From NCBI GenBank assembly GCA_014860115.1, contig JACZKK010000200.1:17384-81383 (forward strand): a stretch of DNA of 64,000 bases. The letters are read 5' to 3'. The stretch is from Ignavibacteriaceae bacterium (GTDB lineage: Bacteria > Bacteroidota > Ignavibacteria > Ignavibacteriales > Ignavibacteriaceae). Made by a program: the position numbers and the translations under genes. The notes under the pieces were generated by a model. The model had not been told where the DNA came from and did not search any database. It saw only the letters and a list, made by a program, of their open reading frames with translations. This document shows, in pieces, positions 27,399 through 35,071 of the stretch (the stretch's first letter is position 1; each line of letters starts with the position of its first letter).

Positions 27399-27566
27399 AT
27401 GAGACTTTTTCAAATCATTCTTTTTTTAGTTGCGGCTTTGTCTTTTATTGCAGCGTTGTTCTTCATTGGGTCAGACACAGGTTTAGATTTGTGGCGTGCT
27501 GGTGTAGCCATTCTTCTTATCGATGTGGTGTGTTTAATGTTATGGCCAGCTAAATCCAAAGTATAA
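27399..27566 (+). CDS. 55-residue membrane protein, unknown
   Basis: Too short for the ORF track. 'CGGAGG' lies five bases before ATG 27399, the strongest ribosome-binding site in this area. The protein has two hydrophobic helices, 'IILFLVAALSFIAALFFIG' and 'AGVAILLIDVVCLMLW', separated by 'SDTGLDLWR', and ends 'PAKSKV'. No family is recognised. It is directly followed by an orphan T9SS tail in another frame, so it may have landed in a decayed cargo gene. Confidence 0.65.
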   Translation: MRLFQIILFLVAALSFIAALFFIGSDTGLDLWRAGVAILLIDVVCLMLWPAKSKV

Positions 27567-27567
27567 A

Positions 27568-27612
27568 ACTGGTTCTTTTGTTGAGACTAAGAAGATGATT
27601 CTTTTAAGGTAG
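27568..27612 (+). pseudogene. Orphan T9SS sorting-domain tail
   Basis: Reading from 27568 gives 'TGSFVETKKMILLR' and a stop. This is the exact end of a type A sorting domain, but no 'NPFNP' core or passenger lies upstream; the frame is closed at 27535-27537. It is best explained as the remnant of a deleted cargo gene. Confidence 0.7.
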
Positions 27613-27628
27613 TCAGAAGTTAGTAGGA

Positions 27629-27645
27629 GCGAGACGCCGTCTCGC
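27629..27645. repeat. Short perfect hairpin (GTAGG family)
   Basis: GCGAGAC-GCC-GTCTCGC, preceded by 'GTAGGA'. It lies between the orphan sorting tail and the two longer hairpins. It could terminate the small ORF's transcript, but there is no T-run. Confidence 0.55.
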
Positions 27646-27687
27646 CCGAATTGAAAAGGTTATTTGACAATGGAACTCATCCTCCAG

Positions 27688-27712
27688 CCCCTTCTCTTTG
27701 GAAGAGAAGGGG
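27688..27712. repeat. Perfect 11-bp hairpin
   Basis: CCCCTTCTCTT / AAGAGAAGGGG with a 3-base loop. It is the first of two adjacent perfect hairpins in the intergenic region before the Ycf48-like gene. Confidence 0.75.
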
Positions 27713-27717
27713 AGTTA

Positions 27718-27746
27718 AAGTCCCTCTCTTAGTAAGAGAGGGACTT
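27718..27746. repeat. Perfect 13-bp hairpin
   Basis: AAGTCCCTCTCTT / AAGAGAGGGACTT with loop AGT. It lies 5 bp after the previous hairpin and about 50 bp before the start of the next gene. Such paired purine/pyrimidine hairpins behave like REP-type intergenic repeats. Confidence 0.75.
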
Positions 27747-27798
27747 AGGGAGAGTTCACATTAACCAATTTTTAATCATCCATAACTAGGAGGATAAA

Positions 27799-29883
27799 AT
27801 GAATAAAATAGTTTACATTTTGTTTTTCTTTTTGCTTACTACACAAATTTGTTTTGGACAGTGGTACTGGCAAAATCCATATCCTCAGCCCAACGAGCTG
27901 CATGATGTTTGCTTCCCTGATTCACTTAATGGATGCGCTGTAGGCAATCAGGGAACTATAATCTATACGCTTGATGGCGGAAATTCCTGGGATCAACAAT
28001 TTTACGGAACTGATCCACTATATGGAGTGTGGTTTATAAATTCAAATATTGGTTGGATTGTAGGTCACAATGGTTTGATAATGCATACAGGCAACGGCGG
28101 CTTTACATATGTAATTCAGAATAGCAATTCTACAGCAACTCTTTATGATGTACTTTTTTATGATAATAATACTGGTTGGGTATCGGGTACTGCTGGAACT
28201 ATATTAAAAACTACAGATGGAGGCACCAATTGGCAAACTCAAAATTCAGGTGTTTCAGTTACAATTAATGAAATATGTTTTGTAACACCAGCAATTGGCT
28301 GGGCAGTTGGCTTAAACGGAACAATACTCAACACAACAAATGGAGGAATCAACTGGACAACACAAAGTGCAGGAACTGGAATTGATTTTTATTCAGTTGA
28401 TTTTTTAAATAATCTTTATGGACATATCTCAGGATCAAACGGAAGTTTGTACCGTACAAACGATGGCGGGACATCATGGATAGAAGAACCGACAGGTGCT
28501 CTTACAGAAGAACTTTTTTGTGTTCGCAATTTTGATATGAACCGTGCATTTGCTTGCGGTAGTAACGGTACAATGATATCCACACAGGATGGTGGATTTA
28601 CCTGGTTTACACAGATTAGTGGAACTGATTACAATCTCAATGCAGTCAACGCGCAACATAATTTTTGGGCTGTTGGAGAAGATGGTGTTATAATAAATAC
28701 TACCAACAATGGATTTCCCTGGACAGTTGAAAACGAAGGACCGCGCTCCTGGATGGCGGCAATAAAATTCACTGATAATACTCACGGTTGGGCAGTTGGT
28801 GATAGTGGCATTATCCTGCATACACAATATGCCGGAACATACTGGGAAGAACAAGCGCGTGCACCATTTAGATTATTTGCACTAGATTGTATTAATAGGG
28901 ATACTGCCTGGGCAGTCGGTGATGATGGAATTATTATGCGAACAATAACCGGAGGTGGTTTTTGGAGACGTATGGATACAGTTGGAACAGATCTTTACTC
29001 GGTTGATTTTGTTGATGGTCAGTATGGCTGGGCAGTTGGGCGTTACTCAGTAATTTACCACACTACCAATAGTGGAGTTGATTGGACAGAGCAGAATAGC
29101 GGTATATATCCTATTCCTTTGCACGCAGTAAGATTTGTTAGCAGAACGGAAGGCTGGATAGGCGGGCTGGAAGGATATATGATGCACACTACTGATGGTG
29201 GTAACACATGGACCCAACAGACTACAGGAACTATGGCAAGGTTTGCCGGAATTGATTTTATTGATTCAGAAAATGGTTGGGCAGTAGGAATCAGTGGTAC
29301 TATTCTGCATACAACCGATGGGGGACAAAATTGGTCGTCACAAATTCAGGGTACTTCAGAATTATTTCATGCAGTAGATTTTATTGATCTCAACAACGGA
29401 TGGGTAACTGGCCGTAATGGTACGATCTTACGAACAACGGATGGCGGAAATACATGGTTCCAGCAAACTACACGTACATGGTACGATGTAAGTTCGGTTT
29501 GTTTTATTGATGTAAACAACGGATGGGTTAGTGGAGATTATGGATTAATTATGGCAACAAATAATGGCGGCGGAATTGTAAGTGTTGAGCTTGAAGAAAA
29601 AACAGGTAGTGCAATCCCATCAGATTATACTCTTTATCAAAACTATCCAAACCCGTTTAATCCAAGTACAACAATAAAGTATTCGATACCAGAAATAAGC
29701 AAAGTTAAGTTAACACTATTTAATCTGTTGGCAGAAGAAGTTGCAACAATAGTAAATCAAGAAAAAAATGCTGGGAATTATTCAGTTGAGTTCAACGCAT
29801 CAAACTTACCTAGCGGAGTTTATTTCTATCAATTGAAGGCGGGTGAATATGTGCAGACACGTAAAATGATTTTAATAAAATAG
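27799..29883 (+). CDS. Ycf48-like beta-propeller protein, T9SS-sorted
   Basis: A secreted protein of 694 aa. A signal peptide ('ILFFFLLTTQICFGQ') is followed by about fourteen repeats of ~40 residues built on 'GWAVGxxGTILHTTDGGxxW', the BNR/Ycf48-type propeller blade. Fourteen blades suggests two seven-bladed propellers. The sorting domain ('NYPNPFNPSTTI' to 'RKMILIK') directs it to the cell surface through T9SS. Binding or scaffolding is likely, because there are no catalytic residues to point to. 'AGGAGG' lies before the ATG. Confidence 0.92.
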   Translation: MNKIVYILFFFLLTTQICFGQWYWQNPYPQPNELHDVCFPDSLNGCAVGNQGTIIYTLDGGNSWDQQFYGTDPLYGVWFINSNIGWIVGHNGLIMHTGNGGFTYVIQNSNSTATLYDVLFYDNNTGWVSGTAGTILKTTDGGTNWQTQNSGVSVTINEICFVTPAIGWAVGLNGTILNTTNGGINWTTQSAGTGIDFYSVDFLNNLYGHISGSNGSLYRTNDGGTSWIEEPTGALTEELFCVRNFDMNRAFACGSNGTMISTQDGGFTWFTQISGTDYNLNAVNAQHNFWAVGEDGVIINTTNNGFPWTVENEGPRSWMAAIKFTDNTHGWAVGDSGIILHTQYAGTYWEEQARAPFRLFALDCINRDTAWAVGDDGIIMRTITGGGFWRRMDTVGTDLYSVDFVDGQYGWAVGRYSVIYHTTNSGVDWTEQNSGIYPIPLHAVRFVSRTEGWIGGLEGYMMHTTDGGNTWTQQTTGTMARFAGIDFIDSENGWAVGISGTILHTTDGGQNWSSQIQGTSELFHAVDFIDLNNGWVTGRNGTILRTTDGGNTWFQQTTRTWYDVSSVCFIDVNNGWVSGDYGLIMATNNGGGIVSVELEEKTGSAIPSDYTLYQNYPNPFNPSTTIKYSIPEISKVKLTLFNLLAEEVATIVNQEKNAGNYSVEFNASNLPSGVYFYQLKAGEYVQTRKMILIK

Positions 29884-29932
29884 CAACAAATGTCGTTATA
29901 GTAAGTAGTTTTTTATTCGAAAGGGAAATAAA

Positions 29933-31561
29933 ATGAAAAGATTATTCTGCTTGACAGCGATTATTTTTTTACCTTTTTATCTATATCCTCAGGTAATCGA
30001 AGAATGGGTAGCCAGGTATGACGGACCGGGTAATAATTATGATGAAGCCAATTCAATTGCTATAGATCAGTCGGGTAATGTCTATGTGACAGGAAGAAGT
30101 GAACAAAGTTCTTTAAACTATGACTGTGCAACCGTAAAATATGACCCATTCGGTACTGAAAAATGGGTGCAGAGATACAATGGACCTGAAAATGAATGGG
30201 ATTATGGAAAATCAATAGCTGTCGATGCAGGGGGTTATCCCTATGTGCTTGCTCAAAGTTTTAACAGATATACTACTTTCAAATACAGTTCGTTATTAGG
30301 AACTGAGATGTGGTTAACAACATTTAGCGATTGTAATAATGCGACCGCACTCGCTTTAGATAATCTAGAAAATGTTTACGTAACCGGTGGTGGCTACGCA
30401 GGCGGAACAAGTGGTAATGACTTTACAACTATTAAATATAGTCATTTGGGCAACGAGCTTTGGGTTCAACGATATAGTGGTCCTGATAGTCTCGATGATA
30501 ATGCTTATGCAATTGCAGTTGATGATTTTGGAAACGCTTACGTAACAGGAACTAGTAATGAATATCTTAATAATTATGACTACGCAACGGTTAAATACAG
30601 CACTGATGGTGTTTTGCAATGGGCGCAAAGATATAATGGACCTGCTGACCTTGATGATATTGCACACTCAATCGCAGTAGATAACCAGGGCAATGTTTAT
30701 GTAACAGGACAGAGTGAAAATTTCTATGATAATAATGACTATGCAACTATTAAGTATAATCCGGATGGGGTTCAGCAATGGGTTAAAAGATATAGTATGG
30801 GAGGGGACAATGCAGCATATGCAATTGCAGTTGATCTTTCAGGAAATGTTTATGTAACTGGTGAGAGCGAAGGAATTGGAACAAGTCTTGACTATGCAAC
30901 TATAAAATATAATACGACAGGTGATCAGATATGGGTTTCACGATATAACGGACCTGATAGTACAGTGGATGCGGCATTATCTCTGGCATTAGATGGTTCG
31001 GGCAATGTTTACGTAACAGGAGGAAGTACAGATTCCGGGAATGAAGATTGTACTACTGTAAAATATAATTCGAACGGCTCCGAAATATGGGTTCAAAGAT
31101 ATAATGGACCGGGAAATGGCTGGGATCAAGGGAAAGCGATTGCCGTTGATGACGCTGGGAATGTTTATGTGACTGGTGGAGGTTATGGTGACGGAACGAA
31201 AACCGATTATGTAACAATCAAATATTCACAGCCCGCCGGAGTTGAACAAATTTCAAATAATATTCCTGATGAATTTATTTTGTCTCAAAACTTTCCAAAT
31301 CCTTTTAATCCTAAAACCAGGATAAGATTTTATTCCCCGGATCAACAATTAATTACTCTTACTGTGTATGACGTTTTAGGAAATGCCGTTGCAATTCTAG
31401 TCAATGAAGAATTACCTGGGGGAGAATATGAAGTAGATTTCAATGCAACGACACTATCGGGCTCCGTTTCCGCCAAAGGCAAACACGCCTCTGGCGTATA
31501 TTTCTATCAATTACGCGCTGGAGAATATACAGCAGTGAAGAAGATGATATTAATCAAGTAA
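29933..31561 (+). CDS. SBBP-repeat beta-propeller protein, T9SS-sorted
   Basis: A secreted protein of 542 aa with eight ~50-residue repeats of the form 'GNVYVTGxS..DYATxKY' plus 'WVQRYNGP', the SBBP (seven-bladed propeller) type. The second repeat is the most degenerate. The sorting domain begins at 'NFPNPFNPKTRI' but contains an in-frame insertion 'GSVSAKGKHAS' before 'GVYFYQL' that the other seven cargo proteins lack; this insertion is encoded by a hairpin (31471-31496). Function is unknown and surface binding is likely. It is separated by 49 bp from the Ycf48-like gene and probably cotranscribed. Confidence 0.92.
   Translation: MKRLFCLTAIIFLPFYLYPQVIEEWVARYDGPGNNYDEANSIAIDQSGNVYVTGRSEQSSLNYDCATVKYDPFGTEKWVQRYNGPENEWDYGKSIAVDAGGYPYVLAQSFNRYTTFKYSSLLGTEMWLTTFSDCNNATALALDNLENVYVTGGGYAGGTSGNDFTTIKYSHLGNELWVQRYSGPDSLDDNAYAIAVDDFGNAYVTGTSNEYLNNYDYATVKYSTDGVLQWAQRYNGPADLDDIAHSIAVDNQGNVYVTGQSENFYDNNDYATIKYNPDGVQQWVKRYSMGGDNAAYAIAVDLSGNVYVTGESEGIGTSLDYATIKYNTTGDQIWVSRYNGPDSTVDAALSLALDGSGNVYVTGGSTDSGNEDCTTVKYNSNGSEIWVQRYNGPGNGWDQGKAIAVDDAGNVYVTGGGYGDGTKTDYVTIKYSQPAGVEQISNNIPDEFILSQNFPNPFNPKTRIRFYSPDQQLITLTVYDVLGNAVAILVNEELPGGEYEVDFNATTLSGSVSAKGKHASGVYFYQLRAGEYTAVKKMILIK
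31471..31496 (+). repeat. Hairpin inserted in frame in sorting domain
   Basis: CGCCAAAGGC and GCCTCTGGCG form a 10 bp stem with one mismatch around AAACAC. The surrounding ~33 bp are absent from the other sorting domains in the window, so this is an insertion that kept the reading frame. Confidence 0.65.
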
Positions 31562-31565
31562 AATG

Positions 31566-31614
31566 TAGGGATTGGTCTCTCTGCCTTTTTCGGCAGACCG
31601 ACCAATCAATCCTA
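31566..31614 (+). terminator. Long imperfect hairpin after SBBP gene
   Basis: TCTGCC-TTTTTC-GGCAGA forms the tip. The stem then extends through GGTC/GACC and GATT/AATC to TAGG/CCTA, with small bulges. It starts 5 bp after the stop codon. It may terminate transcription or protect the 3' end, but it lacks a trailing T-tract. Confidence 0.5.
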
Positions 31615-31634
31615 AATAATGTTGGTGAAAAAAA

Positions 31635-31664
31635 GCGGAACGGACAGGAGTCCGTTCCCTACAG
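31635..31664. repeat. Palindromic repeat, copy D
   Basis: GGAACGGAC-AGGA-GTCCGTTCC (perfect 9 bp stem) followed by CTACA. A diverged copy with the same order of blocks lies at 34978-35004. Confidence 0.7.
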
Positions 31665-31754
31665 AAGTAAATTAACCAATTAGAGTGCTGAGTCATTCTG
31701 TAACTAATGTGACTTAACAGCATTATAATTTTATCTAATTATAAAGAGGACGAA

Positions 31755-33950
31755 ATGAAAAAGGTGGTACTTTTAGTTGTTCTTTTAATTATTCTTCCTT
31801 CTTTAACATTATCGCAAACTTACATTCCTCCCGGTGATGTTTCTGGCATCTGGTTGGTTAATAATTCCCCATTTTATATTCAGGGGGATATTACAATTCC
31901 GAATGATTCGTCTTTAATTATTGAACCTGGTGTCCTGGTTGAATTTCAGGGATATTATGCCTTGAATGTTCAGGGAAGATTATTAGCCAACGGAACAGAG
32001 ACAAATAATATTACTTTCACAATAGATGATACAACTGGATTTTATAATCCAGATACTACTCAAGGTGGATGGAATGGTATTCAGTTTATTGATACACCAA
32101 ATGAAAATGACACTTCTAAAATTATTTACTGCACCCTCCAATATGGAAAAGCTGTAGGTTCAAATCCTCCTGATAATTCGGGTGGAGCAATTTTCGTTTC
32201 CAATTTTAACAAAGTTTTAATCTCTAATTCGCTAATTACTCATAATAGTGCTGGTGGAACAAATTCACCTTGTGGTGGGGCAATACGCGCTCAGTTTGCG
32301 GATATTACTTTAAGTGATAATGAAATATCACATAACCGAGCATATTATGGTGGCGCTATAAATTTTAATGAATGTTATGTACAAATAAACAATTGTGAGA
32401 TAAAAGATAACTCTTCTGCCTGGATAGGTGGTGGAATAAATGCCTACTCTTGTTATCTTGAAATCAATAATACAAGTTTTGAAAGAGACACTGCTTATAT
32501 TTTTGGCGGTGCTATGGGAATATACAATTCTGAACTTACTATCAATCATTCCCTCCTGATGGATAATAGTTCCGGAATTTTAGGTGGTGGAATTCATTCC
32601 GATTATAGCTTGGTAAATATAAAAAACACAATCTTTGAAAAAGATACTTCGGGTAATGCCGGTGGTGGAATTTTCACCTGGCAAAGTAGTTTGAATGTTG
32701 AAGGTTGTGAATTTATTAATAATTCTGCAACAATTAATGGTGGAGCTGTAAGTTCATCAAATTGCCATTTATTGATTGATAGTTGTATGTTTTATCAGAA
32801 TATAGCTGGTAATGAAGCAGGAGCTATAGAATGTTTTATTGATACTTCTTACTTCACAGAAAAACTATTTATTCAAATAAATAATTCTGAGTTTTTGAAT
32901 AATAGTTCCGGGAATTTATATGCTGGTGTAAAAATAAGGCAGGACAATTCTGATACTGCATTATGCAGCGTTCGAATGGATAATAATTTATTTAAAGGTA
33001 ACACAGCAAATTCATATTCTGCAATTCGTTTTATAGGAAATATTGACGATATCATTGTAAACAATTCAATATTTGAAGAAAATTTTACAAATCAAATTAC
33101 CTCAATTTTTTCAGCAAATGGAGGAGCAAAAGTTAAGGTAAACAATTCCTTATTTTCAAAGAATTATCCTCGGGCTGCTTCACTTAACTTAAATGCAAGA
33201 ATAGATTTTATGAACTGTACCTTCGCAAATAACTATGGAACCAACAGCTCCGGGTTAAGTATTAGAAATAATGCTGAAGCAACATTAACCAACTCAATTC
33301 TATGGAATAATGGTAACAATCCAATACTGATAGTTAATGTAGGTACTAATGGAAGCATTTTAACCATAAACCATTCCGATGTTCAGTTCGGACCCGATTC
33401 ACTTATTGTACCTGACTCACTTTCTATTTTAAACTGGGGAACTGGAAATATTGATCTTGATCCGTTATTTGCGGATATATTGAATAATGATTTTCATTTA
33501 CAAGAATCAAGTCCTTGCATTGCCGCAGGAATAGACTCAATTCAGATTGGAGGATTTTGGTATTATTGTCCCTCAACGGATATTGAAGGAAATCCAAGAC
33601 CTGACCCCGTTGGTACTACGCCGGATATTGGCGCTTATGAATCACAATTCCCGGTAAGATTCGATGATCAAAATTTAGATTTACCAACCCAATATATTTT
33701 ACATCAAAACTACCCCAACCCATTCAATCCAAGCACGAAGATCAGTTGGCAATCCCCAGTAGGCAGTTGGCAAACATTAAAAATATATGATGTGCTTGGT
33801 AATGAAGTGGCGACTCTCGTTGATGAATACAAACCTGCAGGAATTTATGAACTGGAGTGGGATGTAATCGGTTTACCAAGTGGAGTTTATTTCTATCAAA
33901 TAAAGGCTGAAAGTTTTATCGAGACTAAGAAAATGGTGTTAATCAAGTAA
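31755..33950 (+). CDS. Right-handed parallel beta-helix protein, T9SS-sorted
   Basis: A secreted protein of 731 aa. A signal peptide is followed by many short repeats containing 'INNxxFxxNxAxxxGGGI', for example 'NSSAWIGGGINAYSCYLEIN', which mark a pectate-lyase-like beta-helix of the PbH1 type. Near residues 600-630 the motif 'DIEGNPRPDPVGTTPDIGAYE' (one of the choice-of-anchor Q endings) closes the helix. The sorting domain is 'NYPNPFNPSTKI' to 'KKMVLIK'. No catalytic Asp triad can be assigned, so carbohydrate binding or cleavage is only a guess. 'AAAGAGGACGAA' precedes the ATG. Confidence 0.9.
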   Translation: MKKVVLLVVLLIILPSLTLSQTYIPPGDVSGIWLVNNSPFYIQGDITIPNDSSLIIEPGVLVEFQGYYALNVQGRLLANGTETNNITFTIDDTTGFYNPDTTQGGWNGIQFIDTPNENDTSKIIYCTLQYGKAVGSNPPDNSGGAIFVSNFNKVLISNSLITHNSAGGTNSPCGGAIRAQFADITLSDNEISHNRAYYGGAINFNECYVQINNCEIKDNSSAWIGGGINAYSCYLEINNTSFERDTAYIFGGAMGIYNSELTINHSLLMDNSSGILGGGIHSDYSLVNIKNTIFEKDTSGNAGGGIFTWQSSLNVEGCEFINNSATINGGAVSSSNCHLLIDSCMFYQNIAGNEAGAIECFIDTSYFTEKLFIQINNSEFLNNSSGNLYAGVKIRQDNSDTALCSVRMDNNLFKGNTANSYSAIRFIGNIDDIIVNNSIFEENFTNQITSIFSANGGAKVKVNNSLFSKNYPRAASLNLNARIDFMNCTFANNYGTNSSGLSIRNNAEATLTNSILWNNGNNPILIVNVGTNGSILTINHSDVQFGPDSLIVPDSLSILNWGTGNIDLDPLFADILNNDFHLQESSPCIAAGIDSIQIGGFWYYCPSTDIEGNPRPDPVGTTPDIGAYESQFPVRFDDQNLDLPTQYILHQNYPNPFNPSTKISWQSPVGSWQTLKIYDVLGNEVATLVDEYKPAGIYELEWDVIGLPSGVYFYQIKAESFIETKKMVLIK

Positions 33951-33969
33951 ACATTTAGAGGTAGGAAAT

Positions 33970-34947
33970 ATGAAAATTTTTATAACTGGCGGTACCGGCT
34001 TTATTGGTAAACATACAACTGAGTTGCTATCCAAAACCAATCATAAGATGAAGTTGCTAATTAGAAAATCCAGTACAGCTTCGTTCCAGAATAAACCCAA
34101 TATAACCCTGGTTGAAGGTGATTTGACTGACCGACAGTCTTTACTGCGTGGTATGGAAGGTTGTGACGCGGTAATTAACATTGCCGGGCTCTATACGTTC
34201 TGGGAGCCTGATAAAAAAATATTCAGCAAGGTAAATATCGATGGCACCCAGAATGTAATGGAATGTGCGCTGGAATCAGGCATTAAAAAAGTAGTTCATA
34301 TTAGCACAGCAGGTGTATTCGGTAAACCAGCCGAAAGTCCTTTTACAGAGGAAAGTCAATTTGGTCCCGTTCAGTATAGTGAGTATTTTCGGACTAAGTT
34401 TGAGGGAGAGCAAATCGCCTGGGATTTACACAGAAAAAAAGGATTACCACTTGTAGTTATCTACCCAGTATGTGTTATAGGTGAAGGAGATACAAAGGCT
34501 AGCGGGAGGTATATACGAGACTTTATAAATCGAAAACTGCCTGCAACTATTTTTAAGAACAGAATTTTCTCTTTTGTATGTGTGAGAGATGTAGCGAAGG
34601 CTATTGTAAATGCACTCGAGAAGGGAAACAATATTGGTGAAAAATATTTAATAGGAAATTATCGATACACCTGGGGAGAAGTCAATAAGCTTCTAAGTGA
34701 AATATCAAGAGTTCCGTTGCCCAAAATAAATTTACCTGAGTCACTTACAATGGTGAACGCATATATTTTTACCGGTTTAGCCAAACTGATTAAGAAACCA
34801 CCTCTCTGGGGGATGGCTGTTGACCAAATGAAAGTGATGAAGGCAGGATTTAATGTTGATGGAAGCAAAGCACAAAGAGAGCTTGGAATAAAATATACAC
34901 CAATTAGTCTGGCTCTTCAGGAGGCTATTGAGTCATTAGAAAAGTGA
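33970..34947 (+). CDS. NAD(P)-dependent epimerase/reductase, extended SDR family
   Basis: A cytosolic Rossmann-fold enzyme of 325 aa. The nucleotide-binding 'GGTGFIG' is at residues 8-14 and the catalytic YxxxK is at Tyr139/Lys143 ('SEYFRTKFEGE'). The general look, with 'VEGDLTDRQSLLRGMEGCDAV' near residue 55, matches dihydroflavonol-4-reductase-like and HpnA-like SDRs. The substrate cannot be named. It starts 19 bp after the beta-helix gene and lacks a signal peptide, so it is the odd one out in the run of secreted proteins, probably by chance of position. Confidence 0.88.
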   Translation: MKIFITGGTGFIGKHTTELLSKTNHKMKLLIRKSSTASFQNKPNITLVEGDLTDRQSLLRGMEGCDAVINIAGLYTFWEPDKKIFSKVNIDGTQNVMECALESGIKKVVHISTAGVFGKPAESPFTEESQFGPVQYSEYFRTKFEGEQIAWDLHRKKGLPLVVIYPVCVIGEGDTKASGRYIRDFINRKLPATIFKNRIFSFVCVRDVAKAIVNALEKGNNIGEKYLIGNYRYTWGEVNKLLSEISRVPLPKINLPESLTMVNAYIFTGLAKLIKKPPLWGMAVDQMKVMKAGFNVDGSKAQRELGIKYTPISLALQEAIESLEK

Positions 34948-34977
34948 AGACACATTTGAACAATCGCAAGAAAAAAA

Positions 34978-35004
34978 CGGAACTGGCAGAGATCCGTTCT
35001 ACAT
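34978..35004. repeat. Palindromic repeat, diverged copy of D
   Basis: ACGGAACTGGCAGAGATCCG then TTCTACA lines up block for block with the repeat at 31635-31664. The stem AACGGA/TCCGTT remains. It lies in the gap between two convergent genes, where a terminator would be expected. Confidence 0.6.
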
Positions 35005-35071
35005 ACAATGAACTCAAATGAATTAGATGACTTTTCCGCACAAAATTTTGAGTCCCTATTAATTCACAAAA

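Noticed and set aside
27629-27746. Clustered hairpins as a CRISPR array.
   Set aside because: The hairpins differ in sequence and are not separated by regular spacers; no cas gene is present in the window.
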